Below, in pieces: positions 24,429-32,526 of a stretch of 64,000 nt of DNA. This DNA comes from Mesorhizobium sp. AR07. Its GTDB lineage: Bacteria > Pseudomonadota > Alphaproteobacteria > Rhizobiales > Rhizobiaceae. The position numbers and the translations under genes were made by a program. Position 1 is the first letter of the stretch. The number at the start of each line of letters is the position of its first letter. The notes beneath the pieces are model-generated. The model was not told where the DNA came from, did no database searches, and worked only from the letters and a program-made list of their open reading frames with translations. The stretch covers positions 2,418,001-2,482,000 of the forward strand of contig NZ_CP080525.1 of NCBI RefSeq assembly GCF_024746815.1. The letters run 5' to 3'.

Positions 24429-26915
24429 ATGGCAAATGCTCCCACGCTCAGCAGCGTGCTAGATTCCGTCCGGCCCCTGCTCGCGGCCGGCGCATCCCTT
24501 CATTGGCTGGTGCCTTACGAGAAGCGGCCGATCGAAAATGCGTGGACCAAGGCCCCCGTGCAAACAGAAGCCTCGCTGCGCGCGAGCTACCGCAACAACG
24601 CCAATATCGGCATCCGGCTCGGTGAGCCGTCGAAAACCGAGGCTGGTTACCTTCATGTATTCGACTTGGACATCCGCAAACCGGAACTGACCGCCGAGGC
24701 ATGGGCAGCGGTCGAATCGCTTTGGCCTGGCGCGCGTTCGCTGCCATCGGTCATCAGCGGATCGGGCGGCGAGAGTCGCCATCTGTACTTCCTCGCCGAC
24801 GTGCCTTTGCGCAAGAAGACCCTCGCTCAGTCGGAGGGGTTCGAGAAGCTTTGGGACGAACGCCAGCAAAAGTTCGTCGTCAAGCGCGACTGGATGATCG
24901 ACCTGTTCGGCACTGGCGTCCATGTCGTGCTGCCGCCATCCATCCACCCCGACACCAAGCTTCCCTATCGTTGGGAACGCCCGCTCGACCTCGACATGAT
25001 TGGCTTCGGCATCGGCCCTATCATCCCCGCCGCGACAATCGAGACGTGGGGCGCGCAAAGCTCTGTCGTTGAGGCCAGCGACGAAGATGACGATCTTTTC
25101 GACCTGACGCGTTCGGAGCCGATGGACCTGGACGCCAAGCAGATCGAAAGAATTCTCGGCGACATCCCGAACGACGGAGCGGGCGCTCACTACGACGACT
25201 ATGTTCAGGTCGGCATGGCGCTGCATCACCAGTTCCGTGGGGCCAACGAGGGCTTCGAGCGCTGGTGCGAATGGGCGAAGCAGTCCGAAAAATTTGATGC
25301 CAAGAACGCGGCCGTCAGGTGGCGCTCCTTCAAGCAGGATTCAAAGAACCCTGTTCGTATGGCCAGCCTCATTCAGATCGCCAACACCAACCGGCTGAAA
25401 GACGACCACGATCTCGGGCTCGACGACGATTTCGACCTGCCGGCCGTGATCCCACCCAAGGTGGCAGACAACGATCTATCCGACCTGCTCGGCGACGATC
25501 CCCACCCTGCCGCGAAAGCGGAACCAAGCGACGCCTATGATCCCGATTGGGTCCAACTGCTGCACCGCAATGAGGAAGGCGAGCTTAAGAGCACGCTCCA
25601 CAACACAACCCTCTTGGTCGAGAACGATCTTCGCATCCGCACGGTCGAGCAATTCAACGAGTTCAAACAGGAGAAAGTAATGAGAGCAGAGCCCAAACAC
25701 GCATCCAAGAAACGGGACAAGGCCAAGGCTGTCGTCAACCTAGATGGCCCACACTGGAAGCTCACCGACCCGGTAAACGGCGTGCCGCTGTCCGACACCC
25801 ACTACAACGACATCCGCCGCGTGATCGAGGCGCCAAGCACCCAGGGCGGCTATGGCATCAAGGTTTCAGACCGTGACCTCTACGCAGCAATCGACATCGT
25901 GGCGCGCAAGCGCAGTTTCCACCCCATCCGTGAACGGCTGCTCGGCACGAAGTGGGACGGCACGCCGAGAGCAGCCACCCTTTTCGTTGAGTATCTTGGT
26001 TGCCCCGACACCGCCTACTACCGGAACGCGGCGACCCTGTTCCTGCTCGGCGCCGTGGCGCGCGTCTTCCAGCCCGGTCACAAGTTCGACTATGTGCCGA
26101 TTCTCGAAGGCGCGCAGGGCCAAGGTAAGTCCACATTCATCCGCATCCTCGGCCTCGACTGGTTCCGTGAACTGGCCGGCGACATGAGCAAGCCGCAGGA
26201 GGCGGTCGCGATGCTGAGCGGCGCCTGGATACTGGAGATCGGCGAGCTTTCCGCCATGCAGCGCTCCGAGGTCAACGACCTGAAAGCCTTCATCAGCCGG
26301 CAGGTCGACACCGCCCGGATGCCCTATGAGCGCACGGCACGCGAGTTCCCTCGCCAGTGTGTCTTCATGGGCTCGACCAACGACAGCGAGTACCTGCGCG
26401 ATATCACCGGAGGTCGCCGCTTCCTGCCCATCAAGTGCAAGACCGATGGGATGATCGACAACCCAAAGCTGCGTACCCAGGTCATGCAGATTTGGGCCGA
26501 GGCGACGGCGATGTATTTCGAGATGATGGATGGCAAGCAAGTCCGCGAATTGCCCCTCTACATGGCGGACGCGGACGCCGCACGCGAGGCTGCCGAGATG
26601 CAGGAAAGCCGGCGCGTCGAGACCACGGAAGAGATGCTGGCGGGCCGCATTATGGCTTGGCTGGAGCAGCCGATCGGCACTAGCGACGACTTCGACGACC
26701 TCGATCCCGATGCCCCGAAAGCCTATCGCAGCGAGACCTGCATCGGGCAGATTTGGGAAGAAATGCTCGGCCGCGATGGGTCCGTTCCGCATACCGAGTC
26801 CGCAAAGATCGGCAAAGCCATGCTTCAGGTCGGGTGGGACCGGTCAAAGGGTCCGATCACCGGTGCGGAAATCAACAAAAAATATGGCAAGTGTCGGGTC
26901 TACTCTCGACCCTGA
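24429..26915 (+). CDS. Prim-pol / VapE-type primase-helicase
   Basis: The 828-aa protein joins an N-terminal archaeo-eukaryotic primase-type domain (VFDLDIRKP near residue 77, SGSGGESRHLYF near 113-124, DLFGTGVHVVLPPS near 158), a PriCT-like segment (DDYVQVGMALHHQF then RWRSFKQD) and a C-terminal VapE/D5-like helicase with Walker A LEGAQGQGKSTF (near 560) and ILEIGELSAM as Walker B. It primes and unwinds DNA at the phage origin. Four acidic motifs are scattered in linkers (DEDDDLFDL, LDDDFDLP, DNDLSDLLG, SDDFDDLD). A terminator and the iteron region follow directly. Confidence 0.9.
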   Translation: MANAPTLSSVLDSVRPLLAAGASLHWLVPYEKRPIENAWTKAPVQTEASLRASYRNNANIGIRLGEPSKTEAGYLHVFDLDIRKPELTAEAWAAVESLWPGARSLPSVISGSGGESRHLYFLADVPLRKKTLAQSEGFEKLWDERQQKFVVKRDWMIDLFGTGVHVVLPPSIHPDTKLPYRWERPLDLDMIGFGIGPIIPAATIETWGAQSSVVEASDEDDDLFDLTRSEPMDLDAKQIERILGDIPNDGAGAHYDDYVQVGMALHHQFRGANEGFERWCEWAKQSEKFDAKNAAVRWRSFKQDSKNPVRMASLIQIANTNRLKDDHDLGLDDDFDLPAVIPPKVADNDLSDLLGDDPHPAAKAEPSDAYDPDWVQLLHRNEEGELKSTLHNTTLLVENDLRIRTVEQFNEFKQEKVMRAEPKHASKKRDKAKAVVNLDGPHWKLTDPVNGVPLSDTHYNDIRRVIEAPSTQGGYGIKVSDRDLYAAIDIVARKRSFHPIRERLLGTKWDGTPRAATLFVEYLGCPDTAYYRNAATLFLLGAVARVFQPGHKFDYVPILEGAQGQGKSTFIRILGLDWFRELAGDMSKPQEAVAMLSGAWILEIGELSAMQRSEVNDLKAFISRQVDTARMPYERTAREFPRQCVFMGSTNDSEYLRDITGGRRFLPIKCKTDGMIDNPKLRTQVMQIWAEATAMYFEMMDGKQVRELPLYMADADAAREAAEMQESRRVETTEEMLAGRIMAWLEQPIGTSDDFDDLDPDAPKAYRSETCIGQIWEEMLGRDGSVPHTESAKIGKAMLQVGWDRSKGPITGAEINKKYGKCRVYSRP

Positions 26916-26952
26916 GTTGGGATGTATGCGAACTTCGATCCTAATCTAATTG

Positions 26953-26973
26953 ACCCGCTTCGGCGGGTTTTTT
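26953..26973 (+). terminator. Rho-independent terminator after VapE
   Basis: ACCCGC-TTCG-GCGGGT with a UUCG-type tetraloop is followed by TTTTTT. It starts 38 bases past the VapE stop codon. Confidence 0.85.
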
Positions 26974-27037
26974 CGTGGGAAATGGCTAGAAAACGAAGTT
27001 AGGCTGTATCCTCGTTGAGAAACGCGATTTAAATCAA

Positions 27038-27250
27038 CTCTCACGCTCTCTCACCCTTCTCACCCCGTTTCGTATGTGCTGTCGTCGCGTGCCCTGTCCA
27101 CGGTCCTGGGCTATGCCCTGCCCTTATGCCTTACCCTTACTGCTATACTTAACTAGATTAGGGTGAGAAGGGTGAGAAGGTGAGACAGTGTTGATTTTAA
27201 AGGGTTTTTAGCGCTCACCTTCCATTGGACAGGGTGAGAGAGGGTGAGAC
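27038..27250. other. Iteron arrays, candidate phage replication origin
   Basis: Copies of GGTGAGA (usually GGGTGAGA) cluster in three groups: three leftward at 27038-27066, three rightward at 27161-27186 and two rightward at 27232-27250. An AT-rich stretch (TGCTATACTTAACTAGATTA) lies before the second group. Opposed iteron arrays next to the primase-helicase gene in a long non-coding stretch are what a replication origin would look like. Confidence 0.55.
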
Positions 27251-27331
27251 CCAGTTTCTCTGCGCTGAATTAACCCAAAATCGGTTAATCGTGAGCAATA
27301 CTCACGTTCAAACTCGTTTCACTGCGCAACT

Positions 27332-27350
27332 TTTCACATTCCGCGTGAAT
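27332..27350. promoter_or_regulatory. Palindromic operator in the origin region
   Basis: TTTCACATTCCGCGTGAAT: TTCAC and GTGAA arms with a 7-base spacer. It lies far (about 500 bases) from the next gene, so here it may serve the origin rather than a promoter. Confidence 0.55.
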
Positions 27351-27588
27351 CGCGCTCAGAGCCTCCCGCCTGCGACCGACCCCCCTTCGGAAGGACCCAA
27401 AGCCACCATCCCGTTGATTCAATTGACTAATTCGACGCGTCTACATTCAACTTGCAACGCGGACACAATCGATCCAGGCAACGCGGATACAGGCTAAGTG
27501 CATGAGATCATTGATGGAATGTGGCCCTACCTGCATTGACGCATGAGGCCGGCAACCGGCCGGCCTGCAGCGCCTCGGCACGTCGACC

Positions 27589-27736
27589 AGGGCAGCAGGG
27601 CAGCAGGGCAGCAGGGCAGCAGGGCAGCAGGGCAGCAGGGCAGCAGGGCAGCAGGGCAGCAGGGCAGCAGGGCAGCAGGGCAGCAGGGCAGCAGGGCAGC
27701 AGGGCAGCAGGGCAGCAGGGCAGCAGGGCAGCAGGG
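27589..27736. repeat. 8-bp tandem repeat (about 18.5 copies)
   Basis: AGGGCAGC is repeated head-to-tail without a mismatch that I can see. Perfect identity implies recent slippage and a variable copy number. It lies between the iterons and the first promoter of the rightward early region. The frame through it (repeated SRAAGQQG) is a by-product and not a gene. Confidence 0.85.
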
Positions 27737-27789
27737 ATAGGCTTGGCCGCGCCTCCCCTATGTCAACAGCTGGCGCCGGCCTAACTCAC

Positions 27790-27824
27790 TTGACATGCAT
27801 CACACTTTCACTTATTCCGTGAAA
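27790..27824 (+). promoter_or_regulatory. Rightward promoter with perfect operator
   Basis: TTGACA (27790-27795), 17 bases, TATTCC (27813-27818). Operator TTTCACTTATTCCGTGAAA (27806-27824), 6-bp perfect arms, covers the -10 box. Confidence 0.75.
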
Positions 27825-27847
27825 CTCAACTTGACGGGAGATCGACC

Positions 27848-28099
27848 ATGCAACAGTTTGAATTACACGCTTACCAGGGCGACGAGTGGGGAACCTTGGC
27901 GGATCGCGCCGACATCACCACGCAAAGCATGACAGGTGACAGTGCGGCCAAGGGCAAGGCTGGACGATTGGCAAAGCGTATCAATGGCCCTGTCGACCTT
28001 GCCTACGCTGGCGCCGCGCCATGGAATGAGCGCTATATCACCACGGCAAACCCGAGCACGGTTCACGCTGCAGGGTATCGCTTTGAGCGGTTGACATAG
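27848..28099 (+). CDS. Hypothetical early protein (83 aa)
   Basis: This is the first of a run of small rightward genes, with GGGAG before ATG and an operator-promoter 24 bases upstream. The protein is soluble with an acidic N-terminus and a basic middle (AAKGKAGRLAKRINGP). No family is recognised. Position behind a repressed promoter suggests an early host-takeover protein. Confidence 0.65.
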   Translation: MQQFELHAYQGDEWGTLADRADITTQSMTGDSAAKGKAGRLAKRINGPVDLAYAGAAPWNERYITTANPSTVHAAGYRFERLT

Positions 28100-28115
28100 A
28101 CGGCAACGATTCCGT

Positions 28116-28150
28116 TTGACATGCATTCTACTTTCACTTAAAACGTGAAT
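28116..28150 (+). promoter_or_regulatory. Rightward promoter with operator
   Basis: TTGACA (28116-28121), 17 bases, TAAAAC (28139-28144). Operator TTTCACTTAAAACGTGAAT (28132-28150) covers the -10. The module is nearly repeated at 30047-30081. Confidence 0.75.
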
Positions 28151-28172
28151 ATCAACAAACGGAGTTAGGCCA

Positions 28173-28376
28173 ATGCGTGCCACCTACTGCGGAATTCTCA
28201 GGCGAACCGGCAACCTTCCTGCCGTTTGGCTTACCTACGATAGCGGCGAAAAGCCCGGCATTGTGGGCGAGTATGTCGTCGGCACGGTTGCGGCCGGACT
28301 GGTCACCTTTGAAGCGCTCGGCGCCAAATGGACCATTGGCCAGTTGAACCAAACGAACATTCCGACACGCATCTAA
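28173..28376 (+). CDS. Hypothetical early protein (67 aa)
   Basis: The small, probably beta-rich protein (PAVWLTYDSGEKPGIVGEYV) follows its own promoter-operator, with ACGGAG 12 bases before ATG. No signal peptide or family is recognised. Confidence 0.65.
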   Translation: MRATYCGILRRTGNLPAVWLTYDSGEKPGIVGEYVVGTVAAGLVTFEALGAKWTIGQLNQTNIPTRI

Positions 28377-28377
28377 C

Positions 28378-28396
28378 TTTCACTTAAAAAGGGACT
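28378..28396 (+). promoter_or_regulatory. Operator-like site, degenerate right arm
   Basis: TTTCACTTAAAAAGGGACT directly after the preceding stop codon and 7 bases before ATG 28403; the GGGA of the right arm lies where the Shine-Dalgarno sequence should be. Confidence 0.6.
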
Positions 28397-28402
28397 ATCA
28401 CC

Positions 28403-28672
28403 ATGCGTAATCTTTGGACTGAGCGGACCATGTGGCAAGGCAAGTTTCACCCGATTGCCGAGCTTGTCGCGGCCGGAACGCACAAAGTCGAGATTTTCGG
28501 CAATGCGGCCGAAGGCTGGCGGGTATATCTGGTTTGGTCCGATGACTCGGCTTGCATCTCTATCGGTCCCCTTTTCCATCGCGAATTCGGCGAAACGCTG
28601 CGCAACTGCAGGGAGTCGGCTTGCCGCGCCTATCGGCTGCCGAGCGTCAAGAAAACGCGTAACTGGCTCTAA
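28403..28672 (+). CDS. Hypothetical early protein (89 aa)
   Basis: The protein has several Trp residues (LWTERTMWQGKFHP, GWRVYLVW) and three Cys (one in DSACISI, two in CRESACRAYR). It is soluble, with no known family. It sits behind the operator-like leader at 28378. Confidence 0.6.
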   Translation: MRNLWTERTMWQGKFHPIAELVAAGTHKVEIFGNAAEGWRVYLVWSDDSACISIGPLFHREFGETLRNCRESACRAYRLPSVKKTRNWL

Positions 28673-28675
28673 CCC

Positions 28676-28694
28676 TTTCACTAACCAGCAACAC
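28676..28694 (+). promoter_or_regulatory. Weak operator half-site
   Basis: TTTCAC at 28676-28681 directly after a stop codon and ahead of ATG 28709; the right arm is not recognisable. Confidence 0.35.
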
Positions 28695-28708
28695 AAGGAC
28701 TCGCCGTC

Positions 28709-28963
28709 ATGATCAAGTTTCTTGCCGCCACTGTCGCAACGTTCGCGGGAGGCTTTGCGCTCGCCAGCAGCGCTCCCGCCGTGCCAGCCGTGCCCGTCTA
28801 TCAAATCGAGGTCACCACGTTTGACGGGCAGCTGTTCATTGCTGGACGTGGCGACGATTGCCGCGCCGCATGGCAGGGCGCCGTAATTCCAAAAGGCTGG
28901 ACGGAAATCGTTTGCGTTGAGGCGGGCAGCAACACCCTGTTTCCGTTTCCGATCGCATTTTAA
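28709..28963 (+). CDS. Small exported protein (84 aa)
   Basis: A signal peptide is evident (KFLAATVATFAGGFALASSA). The mature part of about 65 residues has two Cys (GDDCRAAW and EIVCVEAG) that could form a disulphide in the periplasm. An exported early phage protein may act on the envelope, for example in superinfection exclusion; this is inference. Confidence 0.65.
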   Translation: MIKFLAATVATFAGGFALASSAPAVPAVPVYQIEVTTFDGQLFIAGRGDDCRAAWQGAVIPKGWTEIVCVEAGSNTLFPFPIAF

Positions 28964-28964
28964 C

Positions 28965-28983
28965 TTTCACTTTTAACGGGAGA
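28965..28983 (+). promoter_or_regulatory. Operator-like leader
   Basis: TTTCACTTTTAACGGGAGA begins one base after a stop codon. The degenerate right arm GGGAGA doubles as the Shine-Dalgarno of ATG 28991. Confidence 0.6.
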
Positions 28984-28990
28984 TTCACCA

Positions 28991-29314
28991 ATGGCTAAAT
29001 ATTTCTACGTCGCGAACGGCTTGCGCGGCTGTTACATGCCGGACTCCTTTTTCGTCATTAAGTGCGACACGCGCCGCGAATTGAAAAGCGCGCTTGAATA
29101 TGAGGCCGTGCCGATCCGTGACGCTGGTTTCGTCGGGTTCAATCGACGTGCCGTAGCCAGCCTTGCCGCTGGAGCGTGGCGCGAAGCTCAGAAGCGCAAT
29201 CCTTCGATATATCCCCACGTTGCCGCCTATGGGCAGCCGGGCAATGCCTGCATGGGCTTGCACGTCTCGACTGCCACGCGTGCCGACTTTCTCGAATATT
29301 CAGCGGAGGCATAA
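28991..29314 (+). CDS. Hypothetical early protein (107 aa)
   Basis: The protein starts AKYFYVANGLRGCYMPDSFF and carries three Cys residues; GFNRRAVASLAAGAWREA is a helix. No family is recognised. It is followed 4 bases later by the next start, so the two are one operon. Confidence 0.6.
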   Translation: MAKYFYVANGLRGCYMPDSFFVIKCDTRRELKSALEYEAVPIRDAGFVGFNRRAVASLAAGAWREAQKRNPSIYPHVAAYGQPGNACMGLHVSTATRADFLEYSAEA

Positions 29315-29318
29315 GACG

Positions 29319-29543
29319 ATGAATCACGATCACGCCATTTCCCTCATTACCCTTGCCCGTCACGCCTATCGCCAAGGCTTTGTCATCTCGGCCGATGTCT
29401 ACATGCGCCAGCTGCTGGCTTGCGCCAATCGGCTGCCCGACAAGCGGCACAGGGCGGCCATTTTCGTCATCCGCAACAAGATGCGCCCGCGCGTTCGGGC
29501 CGCGTTGAATCACGTTGCCGTCGACATCATGAGCGGCGCCTGA
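29319..29543 (+). CDS. Hypothetical early protein (74 aa)
   Basis: This basic, His/Arg-rich helical protein (LARHAYRQGFVI, KRHRAAIFVIRNKMRPRVRAAL) starts at ATG 29319, 4 bases after the preceding stop. It may bind nucleic acid; no family is recognised. Confidence 0.6.
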   Translation: MNHDHAISLITLARHAYRQGFVISADVYMRQLLACANRLPDKRHRAAIFVIRNKMRPRVRAALNHVAVDIMSGA

Positions 29544-29627
29544 GTGGCGCCGGATCACATAGGCGAAACCGTTCTAATCGACCTGTCACGGCTGCAAAGG
29601 GCAGCCCTAGCCATGAAGGATGCGACC

Positions 29628-30050
29628 ATGCCACAAATTTCCCTGTCAGCCCGCGTCAAGGCTGCCGTCGCCAATGGCCGCACAAGCGGCACGGTTTGGT
29701 GTTTCACCACGTCGCGGTTTCGCGTGTTGCTGCAAATCGAGCCCGACTTCAATTACCGATACGATGGCGATGACCTGGAAGGCGAAACGCAAGCCGCGCT
29801 CGACTCAGGCGAATATGTCGCCTTCGACTCGGCTGTCGTCGTCGAGTTGGACGGAGTCGAGATCGCACGGGATAGCCTGGGCGGATCGGTATACAGCGAA
29901 GATTGCATTTCCGAATTTTGGACGGCGCACCGCGACTCCGACCCTATGAACCGGAATTGCTCGATCATGCGGGCAGCCCGTGGCGGCAACGTCTCAATCT
30001 GCCACTACTTTCCCGACATGGTGCGCCAGCCGCTTAAACATTCCGTTTGA
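29628..30050 (+). CDS. Hypothetical early protein (140 aa)
   Basis: I start it at ATG 29628, which has AAGGA 7 bases upstream; a GTG at 29544 would add 28 less convincing residues. The protein is acidic in the middle (YRYDGDDLEGETQAAL) and beta-rich (GEYVAFDSAVVVELDGVEI). No family is recognised. Confidence 0.6.
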   Translation: MPQISLSARVKAAVANGRTSGTVWCFTTSRFRVLLQIEPDFNYRYDGDDLEGETQAALDSGEYVAFDSAVVVELDGVEIARDSLGGSVYSEDCISEFWTAHRDSDPMNRNCSIMRAARGGNVSICHYFPDMVRQPLKHSV

Positions 30051-30081
30051 CTCTATTCATAGTTTCACTTAAAACGTGAAT
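30047..30081 (+). promoter_or_regulatory. Rightward promoter with operator
   Basis: TTGACT (30047-30052), 17 bases, TAAAAC (30070-30075). Operator TTTCACTTAAAACGTGAAT (30063-30081). The -35 overlaps the stop codon of the gene before. The module and its leader closely match 28116-28172. Confidence 0.75.
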
Positions 30082-30104
30082 TGCAAGAAACGGAGTTGCC
30101 GAAA

Positions 30105-30305
30105 ATGCCTAAGATTGGATCGCTTCAAATCACTGACGCCCGCGAATACGGTTACAGCTGCGGCGTGGTCATTGAACAATTTGGCTATTGGAATCAGAAC
30201 GAACCGTCATGGGCAATCCCGGCATGGGATGAAATCGGGTTGCCCGACTTCGAAGGTGTTTTCATGCTGCAAAGGGACGCTGAACGCGCCTTGGCCGCAG
30301 CCTAG
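30105..30305 (+). CDS. Hypothetical early protein (66 aa)
   Basis: The small acidic protein (GYSCGVVIEQFGYWNQNEPSW) follows its own promoter-operator, with ACGGAG before ATG 30105. No family is recognised. Confidence 0.6.
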   Translation: MPKIGSLQITDAREYGYSCGVVIEQFGYWNQNEPSWAIPAWDEIGLPDFEGVFMLQRDAERALAAA

Positions 30306-30324
30306 TTTCACGTCAAACGATACT
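30306..30324 (+). promoter_or_regulatory. Operator-like site, degenerate right arm
   Basis: TTTCACGTCAAACGATACT directly after the stop codon at 30305; ATG 30347 follows with AAAAGGAG. Confidence 0.5.
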
Positions 30325-30346
30325 TTCAACAAAAGGAGTGCATAGC

Positions 30347-30463
30347 ATGAAATACGAATCCCCTTTTAGGCGCGACACGTTCGCCAACCGCACGGAAGGC
30401 CGCGTGAGGCGCGAGACTCGCCGCGCCGTGATCGCTGCAAAGCGTTCTTGGACGGCAATGTGA
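30347..30463 (+). CDS. Arg-rich micro-protein (38 aa)
   Basis: A strong AAAAGGAG site precedes ATG. The product has nine Arg and three Lys residues (EGRVRRETRRAVIAAKRSW) and so probably binds nucleic acid. Its TGA shares a base with the next ATG (TGATG), so translation of the next gene is coupled. Confidence 0.6.
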   Translation: MKYESPFRRDTFANRTEGRVRRETRRAVIAAKRSWTAM

Positions 30464-31284
30464 TGGCCGTTCTTCGAAACGAATTTGCCGGGCAGGTATC
30501 AGGCGTCAACGGTCGCTTTCACAATGTCATTTCTTGGGATAGTGGCATGATCGCAAACCAGATTTTCGGCACGGAAGCGCGACCGATCAAAGACTATGGT
30601 AAAGGCGCGACCATACGCGCCGAATTGCGCTTTGATGATAACTGCAAAAACGGCCATGCGACGTTCGCTATCACGGCAGAGATTCGCGATCCGGCCGTTA
30701 TCCGCGACCGTGGAATCGTCGCTTGTGGCTGTTTGCACGATGACATCGCAAAGGCTTTTCCCGAGCTTGCACCGCTCATCCGCTGGCATTTGGTCTCAAC
30801 CGATGGCCCAATGCATTACATTGCCAACACGGTCTATATGGCCGGAGATCGCGACCACTACGGACTCCGGGCAGGCGAAAAGCGGCCGCTCATAAACGGT
30901 CGGACAAAGCGGCCAATGTGGGAGCTTGTCGCGATCAATTCGTTAGGCGTTGCGATCTCGACCACGCCAACCGGACTCGAGTATCAGGGCGCCGAAATCG
31001 TGCCGCTCTATATTCTCGAAAAAAGTTGGGATGGCGAAAATGCGCCAGCGACTCCCCTTCTGAAATGGCAACGCCAAATGCGAACCGGAGAAGGTAAAGC
31101 CCGCGACCTGGACGCGGCACGCAATGCGGCGGTCTGGCCCGATGCAACCGACGATGAATTGTCAGCCGAGCCCGAAGCACTGAAGGCGGCACTTGCGGCA
31201 AGGCTGCCAGCGCTTCAAGCCGACTTCAAAGCGGCAATGGTCGAGGCTGGATTTCTTTGGCTGGAAGGCTGGATCCGTCGCTAA
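30463..31284 (+). CDS. Hypothetical phage protein (273 aa)
   Basis: This larger soluble protein starts at ATG 30463 in a TGATG overlap. It has RFHNVISWDSGMIANQIFG, GHATFAITAEIRDPA and an Ala-rich helical C-terminus (LKAALAARLPALQADFKAAM). I recognise no family. It is cotranscribed with the Arg-rich micro-protein. Confidence 0.65.
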   Translation: MAVLRNEFAGQVSGVNGRFHNVISWDSGMIANQIFGTEARPIKDYGKGATIRAELRFDDNCKNGHATFAITAEIRDPAVIRDRGIVACGCLHDDIAKAFPELAPLIRWHLVSTDGPMHYIANTVYMAGDRDHYGLRAGEKRPLINGRTKRPMWELVAINSLGVAISTTPTGLEYQGAEIVPLYILEKSWDGENAPATPLLKWQRQMRTGEGKARDLDAARNAAVWPDATDDELSAEPEALKAALAARLPALQADFKAAMVEAGFLWLEGWIRR

Positions 31285-31312
31285 CAATCAACCAATTTTC
31301 GGTTAATATCAG

Positions 31313-31331
31313 TTTCACCTTTTAAGGGAAA
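31313..31331 (+). promoter_or_regulatory. Operator-like leader
   Basis: TTTCACCTTTTAAGGGAAA, 10 bases before ATG 31341; symmetric in a slightly different register. Confidence 0.5.
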
Positions 31332-31340
31332 GTCACGCAA

Positions 31341-32323
31341 ATGCGCACCGCGATTGTAAATCTTCCGTTCGATGGTTTCTACGAATCCAGCTACTCAGGC
31401 GAAATAGATCGGGAGGAAGAGTCGTTCATCGAATATCGTTGCGACGGGGGCGAGACGGATTCGGACTATGAGGAACATTGGCCGGAAGCATTGCGCCTTG
31501 ACGCTGGCGAATATGGAAACATTCTATTTGGTGTTTCTTCATACGATATTGCCTATCGCAAAATTGCAACATGGTACGCTGAGCGGTCGACCATTTGTTA
31601 GGCGAAACGCTCGGCTATGCCGTAAAAGACACGCGGAAACGCTGGCAATGGAATGCCGAAACCAAAACGTCGACGAACATTGACGAAGAATATTTGCGGC
31701 CGTCTATTCGCGCCACGTTCGAAAGCATGGATTCGCCGCGTGAATACAATTTCACCACTGATAGGCTTTACGCCAATATTCCATTCGCCATGATGCAATT
31801 GCTTTTCCGCAAATCGCGTGCCGAGAAGCACGCAACGCTTGCGGCCGTCATCGCGGAACGCTTCACAAGCCGCTCCGGCTTCATTTCCCACTATTCAAGG
31901 CACTTGGCCGAATGGCTGGAAAAGCCGCTTTCGGATTGGGATCACAACGAATTGGGGACTCTGTTGATTGCCGTCATGCGGCTTAACGGGATTGACCCCG
32001 ACGACTCCGACACGCGCGAACGGCTCTATTATGACACGTTTGGCGACGAAGGCGCCTATCAGGCATGGGAGTCAGCCGTCGACTGGCCAAGGTTTGAGTC
32101 CAAGCGTGCCGAGATGCGCGCGGAAAAGCTTGCCGAATGGTGCGAGTCTGACCTGGACGGCGCCGCAATCTGGCGCGCCAATCATGCTGATGACTATGCG
32201 GTGTTGCTTGCGGCCGATCCTACCATATCAGCTGTCTTCGCCGAACATGACGGCAGCCTGCCCTATCGCTGCCCGGAAACGGTCGACCTGTTTACCGGCA
32301 CGCAATGGGAGTCACGCTCATGA
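31341..32323 (+). pseudogene. Frameshifted phage gene (two overlapping frames)
   Basis: The first frame (ATG 31341, 86 aa) starts TAIVNLPFDGFYESSYSGEID and stops at 31601 after WYAERSTIC. The second frame (open from 31583 to 32323) continues DHLLGETLGYAVKDTRKRW and RSGFISHYSRHLAEWLEKPLSDWDHNELGTLL, without a credible start codon or Shine-Dalgarno. They read as one protein of about 327 aa broken by loss of one base near 31586. It could be a real inactivation, a sequencing error or recoding; no classical slippery site is seen. The family of acidic early phage proteins has no known function. Confidence 0.6.
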
Positions 32324-32526
32324 GTCGGCCGCTCCTATGCGATTGCGTCATGCTTCTAGAGCGCATGAAAAAGCCCGTCCCGGATGACGACAAGGCGGCA
32401 TTTGAGTCCGTGTTGGCAATAGTTCGCGAAACTATCAACTATGAATCCGGCCGGAATTACGCAATCCACATGGCGTTGACGGAGCGTGAATCCGCGTTGC
32501 TTAGCGCAATTGCGTCATGCCAATGA
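32320..32526 (+). CDS. Hypothetical protein (68 aa)
   Basis: The soluble helical protein starts SRPLLCDCVMLLERMKKP in an ATGA overlap with the preceding gene and ends over the start of the HerA-like gene. Possible small regulatory partner of the ATPase; no family is recognised. Confidence 0.55.
   Translation: MSRPLLCDCVMLLERMKKPVPDDDKAAFESVLAIVRETINYESGRNYAIHMALTERESALLSAIASCQ

Noticed and set aside
27038..27250. CRISPR-like array
   Set aside because: The GGTGAGA units are short, unevenly spaced and in both orientations, and no cas gene is present.
27521..27784. 87-aa frame with repeated SRAAGQQG
   Set aside because: It is produced by the 8-bp tandem repeat read in any frame; no ribosome binding site, and its length would change with each slippage.
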